Shown here: one piece after another, positions 42,491 through 53,187 of the stretch
Position numbering within the stretch: the stretch's first letter is position 1
How the letters are laid out: every line of letters begins with the position of its first letter
From: Amphibalanus amphitrite
Taxonomy: Eukaryota; Arthropoda; Thecostraca; Balanomorpha; Balanidae
Direction: 5' to 3'
NCBI RefSeq assembly: GCF_019059575.1
Contig: NW_024881864.1
Location: forward strand, 196,001 to 260,000
Length of the DNA stretch: 64,000 nt
Made by a program: the position numbers and the translations under genes
Notes under the pieces: generated by a model
Seen by the model: only the letters and a program-made list of their open reading frames with translations
Told to the model about the DNA's origin: nothing
Databases searched by the model: none

Positions 42491-45400
42491 GTGAGATTCA
42501 CATGTCCCACTACTTGAAGTCACAGATTGTCCCAAACTTTCTATTGGACTCGTCTGAAGCCCATGCCAGTGTGAGATCAGATTCTTGCCCTTCTTTGGGT
42601 CCTCTCTGGAGTTTCTCTGTCGCTCAGGGTGTCTGCTGGCCTGCCCCTGAGTCCCCTAGTTTGACTCGTCGCTGTGGCGCAGGGTGTCTGTCGGCCTGCC
42701 CCTGAGTCCCCTAGTTTGACTCGTCGCTGTGGCGCAGGGTGTCTGCCGGCCTGCCCCTGAGTTGACTCGTCGCTGTTTGACTCCCCTAGTTTGACTCGTC
42801 GCTGTGGCGCAGGGTGTCTGTCGGCCTGCCCCTGAGTTGACTCGTCGCTGTTTGACTCCCCTAGTTTGACTCGTGGCTGTGGCGCAGGGTGTCTGTCGGC
42901 CTGCCCCTGAGTTGACTCGTCGCTGTTTGACTCCCCTAGTTTGACTCGTCGCTGTGGCGCAGGGTGTCTGCCGGCCTGCCCCTGAGTCCCCTAGTTTGAC
43001 TCGTCGCTGTGGCGCAGGGTGTCTGCCGGCCTGCCCCTGAGTCCCCTAGTTTGACTCGTGGCTGTGGCGCAGGGTGTCTGCCGGCCTGCCCCTGAGTCCC
43101 CTAGTTTGACTCGTGGCTGTGGCGCAGGGTGTCTGCCGGCCTGCCCCTGAGTCCCCTAGTTTGACTCGTGGCTGTGGCGCAGGGTGTCTGCCGGCCTGCC
43201 CCTGAGTTGACTCGTCGCTGTTTGACTCCCCTAGTTTGACTCGTGGCTGTGGCGCAGGGTGTCTGTCGGCCTGCCCCTGAGTCCCCTAGTTTGACTCGTG
43301 GCCGTGGCGCAGGGTGTCTGCCGGCCTGCTCTCGGTGGACCTGCTGGACAGTGATGAGCTGCGCGCGCGGCTGCGGCAGCTGGCGCCGCAGGTGATCGTT
43401 CACTCGGCCGCCTACCGCTCGCCGGACCAGGTGGAGGCGGACGCGGCGGCCGCGCGCCGGATGAACGTGCACGCCTCGCAAGTGATCGCCGAGGTGGCCG
43501 GTGAGTGCCCGCGAGACGAAGCGGTAGGATGAACGGTACCTGCTCTTATGACGTAAAATTGATCTTGCCGACGTAAAATTCATGCTGTGTGATCTTTTCA
43601 CCTTTCTATTGATATGTGGGGCATTCCACGATAGATCGTATCACTTTTTTCCAATTTGACACCCTCATCTCTCGGAATTTGACGAGAATTGGTCTCAGGG
43701 GTAATCAGGGGCTCTGAATCCACCTGTAACAATTTCAGGCTTATCAGATAAGTATTTTTTGAGTTATGGTGTATAACATTTTTTGGATCTTGCTTTGCAG
43801 CGCTAAGTTTGGCGGGCTGTAACTCTAAGACGGATTATTCAAATGCCAAATGTTATATAACATTGAACTTGCAATGAAACAGAGATTAATATGTATTTTT
43901 GAAATTTCGAAAAATACGCTATTTTTGATATATGACATATCGAGTTTTCTTTCGTTTGTATTTTTGGACTTTGGGACCAATTTTTTTTTTGAATTTTTAT
44001 TTCTTTAAAAAATATTTGGCTCATTGTTAAGAAGTATTCGAAAAATTAGGAAGGTGTTCTTTCTATAAATGTATTTATTTTACGTCACGATAACGGTTTC
44101 GAATAGTGATTTCGGGAGGGGAGCTTACAAATGGCGTGGTAAAGCTGCCTAGTAGGGTTGTTAAAAAAAAACGATTTTTGGAAAAGTATATGGGCTCATG
44201 GCTCATGTGGTGCGGTATTCTTTTCTGAGTCCAATGATACCTTTTTTTCCGAAAAGTATTACTGCTAGGCGCTGCTCAAACGGCTTAAAGAGGACCATGT
44301 TACGCCCGCCGACCGGCCGGTGTCAATAAGGGCGAGAACTCGACGCCGCGCGCCGGCGGCAGCGCCTTATCGGCGCCGCGCGCCACGGCATCTGCCGGGC
44401 GGCCGGCTGGGCGGTGGGAAGTTATAAGTGCGTGGTCTTATTGCACACGATCGGGGTGCGCTATCCCATGTTTTCGGGGCGGAACGTTTCAGTGCAGCAT
44501 CGGTGCGTCTGCCATGGTGGTCTGTGTCGATGGTACAGAAAATAACTCAAACAGAGCTCAGAAAAGACTGAATGATTCTGGGTAGTTGCCTCGAAACAAT
44601 CCGTTTCAAGAATACAGCTGCCTTCTTAACGTACTGTATCACTTTTTAATTCTTCAAAAAGCAAGCTCTGAGCAATAACAGACTTCTTTGCATTGCTGTT
44701 GACAATTTAAGTTGCTTTTGGACGGTGGCTCGCAGCCCCAATATGCTGCCGCGTAACTCTATTCCAACGACGAAACGGCAACTTAGCGAGAATCGAAAAT
44801 TTAACGAAGTAGGTACAACAGGAGCTGGCAAGGCTCCTGCATTGGTCTTTCCGTCATGAGTGACACACCTGGGTAATGCGTCACGTCAGGGCAGAGCTGT
44901 GTTCTATGCCGGGTCTGGATTCGGGTCTTGATCGGCATCGGTGGGCACGGCCGCCCTGGCCGGACTGCCGGCGTCGCTTATGCTCGAAGGATTGGATAAA
45001 AGGCGCTTTATATGTACTCCGGCTAATGTCTCTACTCATGTCTCACTTCGTCACACTGTCAGGTTGGCCACCCTGTCATTCCCGGACATGTTTTATTTCG
45101 GCCTGCTAATCTAAGTTAAACCTGGCGTCGATTCTGTTGCTTCAGCATTTGACATCAACGTATCTGCATAATGACATTGGTGACGCCCATGCTCGTCAAA
45201 CCCACCCCCAAACTTGGACCGATGACTTCCGGGTCTCCATATTCTGTTCTTGTGCATTGCCAGCTCTTGCTGTACGTAAATCGTGAATTTTCGATTCTCG
45301 CAAAGTTGCGCGTTTCGCCGTTAGATTTAACCCGCGACCGCCTGGGGGGGGGGGGTCGGATCCGACCCCCCCTCCGTTTTTCTTGAATAACTCATGAACC

Positions 45401-48400
45401 ACTTTCGCTATCTACTTGAAACTTGGCATACCTTCTCCCCTATCAATTTGACGTCTCCTGTGCAATTTTTAAGAAAAAATTCCCAAAAATTTTTGAGATA
45501 TATCGATTTTAGTGATGTAACTACATGGCGTTTTTAGTCAAAAAGTGGTAAATGTTTAAAAAATCGCCAAAAATCAGGATTTTAAGCAAATTGCAAATTA
45601 AGGACATGAAAAGACGCAGCTCAACGAGTTCTTTAAAATGACTATCTCGGATTTTCCATAAAATGCGTTTTTCACCCCTAAAAATTCAAAAAACTATATT
45701 TTTTGGAAAACAGCTAATAAAATCCAAAATTTTGGGAATTTCCAAAAAACCGGAATATATGTTGTAGAGCTCTATTAGAACATTAGATGCCCCAAATTTC
45801 AACTTTCTATCTTGATTTTTGACCCCCAAATTGTAAAAAATAGCTCCAACATGCATAGGGCATGGTGACGTCATAAGCATTTTCGTGAATTAGAGGCACT
45901 TCTGAACATCGCATGTGAAAACAAATGGCACCACTAGATTCCTGGGACAAAGCTCGTCTAGAAAAGTGCATTTTTATGTGAAAAATAAAAAGTTGAAAAA
46001 ATGACCTTTTTTCTCAGCCCTCGTATAGTATAAACGATTTTTTATGCTTTCAATGCACACTTATCACCAGCACAGTGACTTGGGGTCACATATAACCATT
46101 ACCATCGGATTCGGCGTGAAAAATAAGCCATAAAACATGTGTCGCACGCCCATGTAACAGAAATTGAAAACCGTGACCTTTCGTGACCTGACCTGACCTT
46201 GACCCGTACTTAGTATGACCCCTATACGCACATGGTACCTTCACTAGGCCTTTGAGGGCATTTTTGGTGAGTTTCGAGCAGCAGCTATCGATTCCGCTGT
46301 CCGTAAGCCTAATCATGCAAAACCCCTGAATTTGACCTTTGACCTGACCTTGACCCGAAAGTTGACCTCAATCTTAAAATCTTAAGAGTGCTTTGGGAAG
46401 GTCTCGTAGAGACCTTTCGAACGCCGCCTCGCGGGGCTCGATACGACCATTGGTTCTCGAGATAACAGGGGGGGGGGGGGTCGGATCCGACCCCCCCCCC
46501 CCCAGGCTGTCGTGGGTACTGAAATAGCCCAGGCGGTGCCGGGTTAAGATGCGTGGCAGCATATTGGGGGTGCGAGCTACCGTCAAAAACTAACGTAAAT
46601 TGTCAACAGCAATGCAAAGAAGTCTGTTATTGCTCAGAGTTTGCTTTTTAAAGAATTAACAAGTGATACGGTACGTTAAGAAGGCAAATGTATTCTTGAA
46701 ATGGATTGTTTCGAGGCAACTACCCGGAATCATTCAGTCTTTTCTCAGCTCTGTTTGACTTATTTTCTGTACCATCGACACAGACCACCGCGGCAGCCGC
46801 ACCGATGCGGCACTGAAACTGTCCGCCCCGAAAATATGGGATAGCGTACCCCGATCGCGTGATAAAGACCACGCACTTATAACTTCCCACCGCCCGGCCG
46901 GCCGCCCGGCAGATGTCGTGGCGCGCGGTGCCGATAAGGCGCTGCCGCCCGTGCGCGGCGTCGAATTCTCGCCCTTATTGACACCGGCCGGTCGGCAGGC
47001 CTAACATGGTCCTCTTTAAGCCGTTTGAGGAGCCCCTAACAGTTAATACTTTTCAGAAAAATGGGCATCATTGGACTCAGAAAAGAATACCGCACCACAT
47101 GAGTCATGAGCCCGTATACCTTTCCGAAATTCGTTTTTTTTAACAACCCTACTGCCTAGTGACATCACGGGTTACTGAAATTTCAATTCAAGTCTGAGTC
47201 ATCTGAAAAAAAGTGAAAAGAGCATTCAACCCTCTTTCCTATAAGCGCGAGGGTGAAAAAGGCTGTTTGGTTCTGACATTGTTTTGGACGCCAATGACCA
47301 TAGCTGTCCGAGATGAAAGTTACAGGACGCATACATGGTGTCCTCCAGAGGTCTCACAACTTGTATATCTGGGAATTTTTCAAGGTTACATGAGATCAGG
47401 TCGGTCACGTGACATCACTGTTATAAGTCAATGGGGAAATATAAAAACTGTTATTTTGGCGCCGAGAATGATCTAAAACTATCCCACGTACATGGTATCG
47501 TGATTTCATGCACTCCTTGCAAAGTCCAATGCTTTACTTTTGCATTGTTAATCTTGCGTGACGTCATTTATGAAGTCACTAGGGTCGTACGAGTTTTTCG
47601 TCAATAACTCCGGATCAAATAGAGCTAGAGAGTCGGGAAAGCCACCAATGGACTCGGGAAGACCTTCCGAATCGAATGATATGCCATATGATACCCTTTG
47701 CCCAGCTTCGTGACTTGAGGGGCTCTGACCTGACCTTGACCCCAGGTCAACTACTTAAGTTGACCTCACCCTAGCAAAAAGTATACCATTCGATGCACCT
47801 GAGCTAGGCGAACACAATGATGCCAAAATAGCGGCTCTGCGGCCATTTTTTTAGAAGTTATTTACTAAAAACCGAACCCGTAACTTCAGTCACGTGACCT
47901 GACCTCAGACGCTACCGGTTAACCTGAGACCTTAAAATCGGGTACCAATCGCTGCGACTTGTAACGGCACACACGCCCGTTTTTTCCGCGAGGCTCTAGC
48001 TCTATTAGAAGCGAAACGGCGTGCTGGGGTCGTATCAACCCCTCCGAAACCCATTTTGTTTGCGGGAAAATGAGGAACTTATAGAAAGAACACCTTTCTA
48101 ATTTTTTGCATGTCGATTTGCAATGACATGAAGATTATTTTGAAAAAATAAAAATGTGAAAAATTTTGGTCCCAAAAGTCATTAGAGGCAAATGAAAAAA
48201 GATTAAGGTTTTTGCTCAACAATGAAATTTTTTCTTTGGAATTTTTAAATAGTAATATTAATTTTTGATTCATCGCAAGCTTAGTGTTGTTTACATTTTG
48301 TTGGTTGCTTAACCCGTTCTTGAGTTATAGGCCATCAAACTCACCGTTACATACCGAAGTTTAAAAAAAATGTAATGCAATATAACTCAAAAAGTTTTGA

Positions 48401-51400
48401 TCTGAGAAGTCTGATAGTTTGCCAGGCGTCTTTGGGGCCTATGATTACCCCTAGGACCGATTTTCATTAAAATCTGAGAGATGAGGGTGACGGGCCTGGT
48501 ACGATCTATCGTGGAATGCCCCATGTAAGAAGACAAAACAATATTTATCCGCGTCATTTTTGTTTCGTATAGCGTCCAGGAAAACTTATTGTGGATCCTC
48601 TCAGGTCGTTAGAACCATTCACTAAACTTAGATTAGTGTTGTTAAGCCTAATTTTAATGTGTCTGTTAGTGATATTATCGTGTGGGAACAAATTCTTCAT
48701 TTCGTGGCTCACTTTTGGGTCGAGTCCATTGGACCCATATTATTCAGCTGCTTTTTTTATTCCGTTGCCACGATGCAGCAGCTACTGGTCGCACCAATCA
48801 AAAATACATACCACCACACATGCCGCTGCCAGCATCGTATCGCTGCGCCGGTCCGCCGGCCGCGCTCCTCACGCGCCTCCCACGGCCTCCCCCCGCCGAC
48901 AGCCGAGCTGGGCGCGCAACTGCTTTACATCAGCACCGACTACGTGTTCGACGGCTGCTCGCCGCCCTACAAGGCCGACGACCCGCCCAACCCCCTCAAC
49001 CTGTACGGCCAGACCAAGCTGGAGGGGGAGCGGGCCACCCTGCACGCCTGTCCCGGTGAGCTGGCGGTAACCCAGCGGGGGATAGTTGGGATCGGACTTT
49101 GTCTAGGTGGGCTTGGTTTTAGGCGTGTGGTATGATCGTCGACTGTCAGCTATAATTTGCTGTAAGTGTGCGCTCGTAACCTTTTTATTCTCTGCCGCAC
49201 TCTGGCCACCACCACCACCCCGCCGCTGTCTGTATTGTGTGACGCCGCCCCCACCACCCCTGCCGCTGTCTGTATTGTGTGACGCCGGCTCCACCACCTC
49301 GCCGCTGTCTGTATTGTGTGACGCCGGCCCCACCACCCGGCCGCTGTCTGTATTGTGTGACGCCGGCTCCACCACCCCGCCGCTGTCTGTATTGTGTGAC
49401 GCCGGCCCCACCACCCCGCCGCTGTCTGTATTGTGTGACGCCGGCCCCACCACCCCGCCGCTGTCTGTATTGTGTGACGCCGGCCCCACCACCCGGCCGC
49501 TGTCTGTATTGTGTGACGCCGGCTCTAACACCCCGCCGCTGTCTGTATTGTGTGACGCCGGCTCTAACACCCCGCCGCTGTCTGTATTGTGTGACGCCGG
49601 CTCCACCACCCCGCCGCTGTCTGTATTGTGTGACGCCGGCTCCACCACCCCGCCGCTGTCTGTATTGTGTGACGCCGGCCCCACCACCCGGCCGCTGTCT
49701 GTATTGTGTGACGCCGGCCCCACCACCCTGCCGCTGTCTGTATTGTGTGACGAGGGCCCCACCACCCCGCCGCTGTCTGTATTGTGTTACGCCGGCTCCG
49801 TATCGGCAGGGGCTCTGGTGCTGCGCGTGCCGGTTCTGTACGGACCCGTCGAGCGGCTGGACGAGTCGGCTGTGACCGTGCTGCTACGCTGTCTGCTGGA
49901 GCCGCCGGCGGCCGGCTGCGCCGTCTCCGACCTCGAGAAGCGCTACCCAGCGCACGTGCGTGACGTGGCCGACATCTGCCACCGGCTGCTGGAGAAGCAG
50001 CGTGAGGTGAGCGCCCGTGGTCCCAGCCAGTGCCCTGTACAGTCTGGGGGCTGGGTGGCTGGTTTTGCGGCTGATACTGTTGTCGTCTTACAAGGGCTGT
50101 AAGGTGGCGTATCGTACTAGGCCGCGTTGACTCCACGCTGCAGTTGCTTTTATTAATTTGCCTCATGAGTCTTATTGTACGGTGATGAAGGATGATGCTG
50201 GTATTGCGCTGTTAACCCGCGCCGTGGTGGGGAGGGGGAGGGGGGGGGGAGCCTGGAGGAGGGGCTGTTTTTGCCCCCTCCAGTCTTTTCGTATTATCTC
50301 TAAAACTACGGCGCCGATCGTCTGGGAACTTTCAGTACCCTCTCGTACATCACTTTAACACATTGTGTCCAAAAGTTGTTCCAGAGCCTTTGACAGGTTG
50401 TCCCTAAATGACGTCAGGGACGTCATATTCAGCCATTTTCGGGCCCAAAAAGGTTTTGTGGGAAGAGTTATCATGCCTACAGTTTTTCAGATAGAGCAAA
50501 TTTTTCAACATCAAAAAGATGTAAAATGAACAGGGCTACACAACTGCTATCTCGTTTTTTTTTTTAGTTTGACCTTTTTGAAAAAGTTCAAAAAAGTTAT
50601 TTTTTAAATAATACCCTGAATATACCAAACATATTCAAAATTTCGAAAAGAGCCAGAATATTTGCTATAGACCTATTAGTCAGCTATCAACATGCCGAAT
50701 TTGAGCTGCGTAACTATTTTGGGCGAAGTTTTGGCAAAAAAAGAAACTGCTAAAAATGATGGCGTCAGATATTTAAACTCAATTTTTAGCTCTTATAGAC
50801 CACGTAGAAGTAAAATAAGACCACCATTTGACTCACCCTGATGAACTGCATTGAATAGATATCCTTTTTATGCAAAATATTAACTTTGAAATTTGACCTT
50901 TTTTTACCTAACCTTGACCTGACCTCCACCAGAACGTAACCCTCATCGTCCCTGATGGTCGTCTAACCGACATCGTTAAGCTGGAAATGAAAAAAATGGC
51001 CACAAAACATGCATCACACGGTCCTAATAAAGTTGGGTTTATGACATATGTTGACCCTAGGTGACCTGGCATCAGTGACCTCTTTTGACAACACATGCAC
51101 TAGACAACCGACGCTCTAAGGATGATTTTCGATAACATGTGTTTTACTCGATGCTATAACGTATTTTCTAGAAGACACGTGAACGGTGAAACGTTTTAGA
51201 TTTGACGTGACCTGTGACGTCATCGGTGACCTCGAGGTCAATGAAATTAATTTTCCCGTGACAGTGTTTACAAGGCTTAAGGCTATCGAACGCCGCTCGA
51301 TTTTTGCGTATCCGTCCAGTAGTTTCGGAGCTGGTGGGGGGGGGGGGGGGGGGTGGCGGGCAAAAAATAGATCTCCACCCCGGCCACCAGGTCACGTTAT

Positions 51401-53187
51401 ATTAACCCGCACCCTGCTGGGGGTCCTGGATTTCCACGCCCTGCTGGGGGGGGGGGGGTGTCTGAACCCCCCCCTTCTAACTCGGCTCCTGGGCCACGTA
51501 GCGATACGCGGAAGGCGGCGTTCGAAAGAGCGTCAAAAATAATGACGAAATCATTTCGGTCAATTTTTTGGTCAGGTCAAAGGTCAGGTCACCAGAGGTC
51601 ATTGAAGGCAAAATTTCGCCGATTTGCAGGTCGAATGTCGACAATTTCCATGATGCCAACGCATAACTCGGGAACCAATAGAGCTACAGCGCCGCGGAAA
51701 AGCGCATTCGATAGCCCTATTAACGCCCTTTCTGAGTAATTGTCTCAGATTTGACCTAACGTCAACGGTTTTGCCTGCAGGGGGCAAAAACTGCAAAAAT
51801 AGCCGATTTTTTCGGAAACAGTTTTTCTGCAATAACTTTTGACCCAAGCCTTGCACGAGCTTACTTTTACCGGCATCGTGTTCCTCTCGTCAAGACGCAT
51901 CGAATGATCTATAACTTGATCTTGAAAGGTCAACTTGAAAATTTGACCTCAGGTCAAGGTCATGACCTGACCTGAAAGGGTCATGTTGCATATCAGTCGA
52001 TCCGTATCGTCGAGCTGAACACATCTAATGCGTTTTCATCGCTCTAGCATGCCTCTATCAAAAGTTATTTGCGAAAAACTGTTAGATACCATTCGTGACC
52101 TAAGATGACCTCAGGGCATAAACAGGGGTCACGGACATCATTTTCATGTTCAGTGTGTCTAAATCACTTGTAATTCAGTGTTTGGGAGTGTTTATAATGC
52201 CTTTCGTCCAAAAGAGGCGCATTTCAATTTTCTCCCATTGACTTATAATGGGGAGGTCGCAAAATTGACCTGACCTTAGGTCATCGATATCAAAATTCTG
52301 AGATATACATTTTGTACGTGCTATTGCTCTTAGCAATCGCTGAAAGTTTCAAAGCGATCGGTCACTCGGCGTAGCTATGACAGACATTGAAACTTTTTAT
52401 GAGGTGAGGTCACTTCAAGTGACCTGGTGACCTGACCTTGAATGACCTTGGTCTGAAATTTTCACAACATGTGTAGAATTGATGTATGATAAGGTGTACC
52501 AAAAACCACAAGGGGGGGGGGGGTGTTCAAACACCCCCCCCCCAGCAGGGCGCGGGTTAATCAGACCCCACCAGGGCGCGGGTTAAGAACATGTATATTG
52601 TATAGGCATGGCTCGGATGACGTCTGTAAATTCGAACGTTTCTCCTCTGATCCTAGAGCCGCTCACAGCGCGTGGGCTGGAGCCATGTGGTGTGTGATGA
52701 ACCGAGCTAACCCCACTCGCCCACCACTAACCCAAATGACCCCGACTGCCCCTCAGCTGATTGCTTCCGCCCTGTCGGCGGGTCCCACCTGTTCACCCGG
52801 CAACCAAACTCAGCTGACCCCATCGTGTTATTGTTTTTTTTTTTTGCGGCCCACCATACCCTCAGCGCACCCCAGCCATCTCAGCTGACGTTTGCGCTGA
52901 CTGTGCGGCAGGACCGGGCGGTCGTGCGCGGCGTGTACCAGTGGAGCGGCTCGGAGACGCTCACCAAGTACGGCATGGTGCGCGCCATGGCCGCCGTGTT
53001 CGGTCTGTCGGCCGAGCACGTGACGCCGGTGCGCGCGCCGCCGCCGGCCGGCACGCGGCGGCCGCTCGACAGCCGGCTGGACACGGGCCGGCTCGCCGAG
53101 CTCGGCATCGGCACCCACACGCCGTTTGCGGAGGGCATCGAGCAGTGCCTGAGCGCCTGGCTGGAGAAGAAGGACGCGCCGCAGTAG
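42387..53187 (+). CDS. MAT2B: MAT2B-like protein (methionine adenosyltransferase 2 regulatory beta subunit homologue), 5 coding exons
   Basis: Coding exons 42387-42490, 43313-43500, 48903-49055, 49810-50006 and 52912-53187 splice at GT-AG sites in matching phase (2, 1, 1, 0) to 305 codons; human MAT2B has 334. The product is an NADP-binding short-chain dehydrogenase-like fold of the RmlD/MAT2B family. It has a GxxGxxG nucleotide loop at residues 8-14 ([11 protein letters not shown]), [21 protein letters not shown] (107-115), the Tyr132-x3-Lys136 pair in [19 protein letters not shown] and a C-terminal [13 protein letters not shown] block. In animals this subunit binds MAT2A and tunes S-adenosylmethionine synthesis in cytosol and nucleus. 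It lacks the N-terminal extension of the human protein. Introns 2-4 hold transposons and minisatellites. No frame break is seen, and the gene looks intact. Confidence 0.92.
42621..43312 (+). repeat. 55-bp minisatellite in intron 1 repeating the exon-2 acceptor
   Basis: About 11 units, either 55 bp or a variant longer by about 24 bp. Each contains GTGGCGCAGGGTGTCTGCCG and GCCTGCCCCTGAGTCCCC. The last unit runs into exon 2, and its GCGCAG is the acceptor used. Upstream units carry the same acceptor-like bases. Confidence 0.9.
43313..43500 (+). CDS. MAT2B: MAT2B exon 2
   Basis: Starts after GGCGCAG and ends GTGGCCG|GTGAGT. It encodes residues 35-97 ([20 protein letters not shown] onward to VIAEVA) and joins exon 1 in phase 2. 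The first 16-17 bases are minisatellite-derived or shared with it. Confidence 0.88.
44153..47151. mobile_element. hAT-like long-inverted-repeat element nested in the foldback element
   Basis: TAGGGTTGTTAAAAAAAA at the left and TTTTTTTTAACAACCCTA at the right, flanked by the perfect 8-bp duplication CTGCCTAG (44145-44152 and 47152-47159). The arms extend about 600 bp inward: TGTGGTGCGGTATTCTTTTC and AGACTGAATGATTC... both have inverted partners. Removing the nested TTAA element leaves about 1.8 kb. No transposase. Confidence 0.85.
45327..46547. mobile_element. TTAA-flanked element nested in the hAT-like element
   Basis: TTAA 45327-45330 with CCCGCGACCGCCTGGGG, and a right end CCCAGGCGGTGCCGGG with TTAA 46544-46547. 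Each terminus carries a G run, TCGGATCCGA and a C run. Its interior has AGGTCA clusters and AT-rich sequence, with no coding. Confidence 0.8.
47559..47578. promoter_or_regulatory. Paired CRE-like sites in a TTAA-family remnant
   Basis: TGACGTCA-TTTA-TGAAGTCA, the third occurrence of the pair described at 8069, with one substitution in the second site. Confidence 0.4.
48903..49055 (+). CDS. MAT2B: MAT2B exon 3
   Basis: Acceptor CCCCGCCGACAG ends at 48902, and the donor is TGTCCCG|GTGAGC. It encodes residues 98-148, including [10 protein letters not shown] and the YxxxK pair in [11 protein letters not shown]. Phase 1 at both edges. Confidence 0.92.
49195..49795 (+). repeat. 39-bp minisatellite in intron 3
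   Basis: About 15 units of CCGCTGTCTGTATTGTGTGA plus CGCCGGCCCCACCACCC. The array ends about 15 bases before the exon-4 acceptor. 39 is divisible by three, so open frames of 331 and 220 codons cross it on both strands; they are not genes. Confidence 0.95.
49810..50006 (+). CDS. MAT2B: MAT2B exon 4
   Basis: Acceptor TATCGGCAG, donor CAGCGTGAG|GTGAGC. It encodes residues 149-214, with [20 protein letters not shown] and the [16 protein letters not shown] block typical of the family. It leaves phase 0. Confidence 0.92.
50212..51405. mobile_element. Probable TTAA-family element in intron 4
   Basis: TTAA 50212-50215 with CCCGCGCCGTGGTGGGG and a G run. The right end is less clear: a G run at about 51333-51352 and a poor terminus before TTAA 51402-51405, which also starts the next copy. 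The interior has AGGTCA repeats and an AT-rich centre. Confidence 0.5.
51402..52586. mobile_element. TTAA-flanked element in intron 4, CCCTGCTGGGG subfamily
   Basis: TTAA 51402-51405 with CCCGCACCCTGCTGGGG. The right end CCCCACCAGGGCGCGGG precedes TTAA 52583-52586. Each end has a second internal copy of the terminal motif (GCCCTGCTGGGG; CCCCAGCAGGGCGCGGGTTAA) followed by a G/C-run pair. No coding. Confidence 0.78.
52912..53187 (+). CDS. MAT2B: MAT2B terminal exon
   Basis: Acceptor ACTGTGCGGCAG ends at 52911. The 91 codons plus TAG at 53185 encode residues 215-305 ([19 protein letters not shown], then [12 protein letters not shown]). GC-rich third positions contrast with the AT-rich transposon sequence upstream. 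No clear AATAAA was found in the next few hundred bases. Confidence 0.93.
   Translation, partial: DRAVVRGVYQWSGSETLTKYGMVRAMAAVFGLSAEHVTPVRAPPPAGTRRPLDSRLDTGRLAELGIGTHTPFAEGIEQCLSAWLEKKDAPQ

Larger units (their letters stand above)
43618..48522. mobile_element. Foldback element in intron 2 with GGGGCATTCCACGATAG ends
   Basis: The left end GGGGCATTCCACGATAGATC is mirrored by GATCTATCGTGGAATGCCCC ending at 48522. Inverted similarity continues for roughly 450 bp on each side (to about 44065 and from about 48075). ATGT flanks both ends and may be a 4-bp duplication. The 4.9-kb span encloses the hAT-like element at 44153-47151 and a TTAA-family remnant at about 47190-48060. No coding. Confidence 0.7.

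Noticed and set aside
49103-50102. 331- and 220-codon frames over intron 3
   Set aside because: 39-bp minisatellite read in frame. The plus frame only merges with MAT2B exon 4 by chance of register, and the real acceptor lies at 49809.
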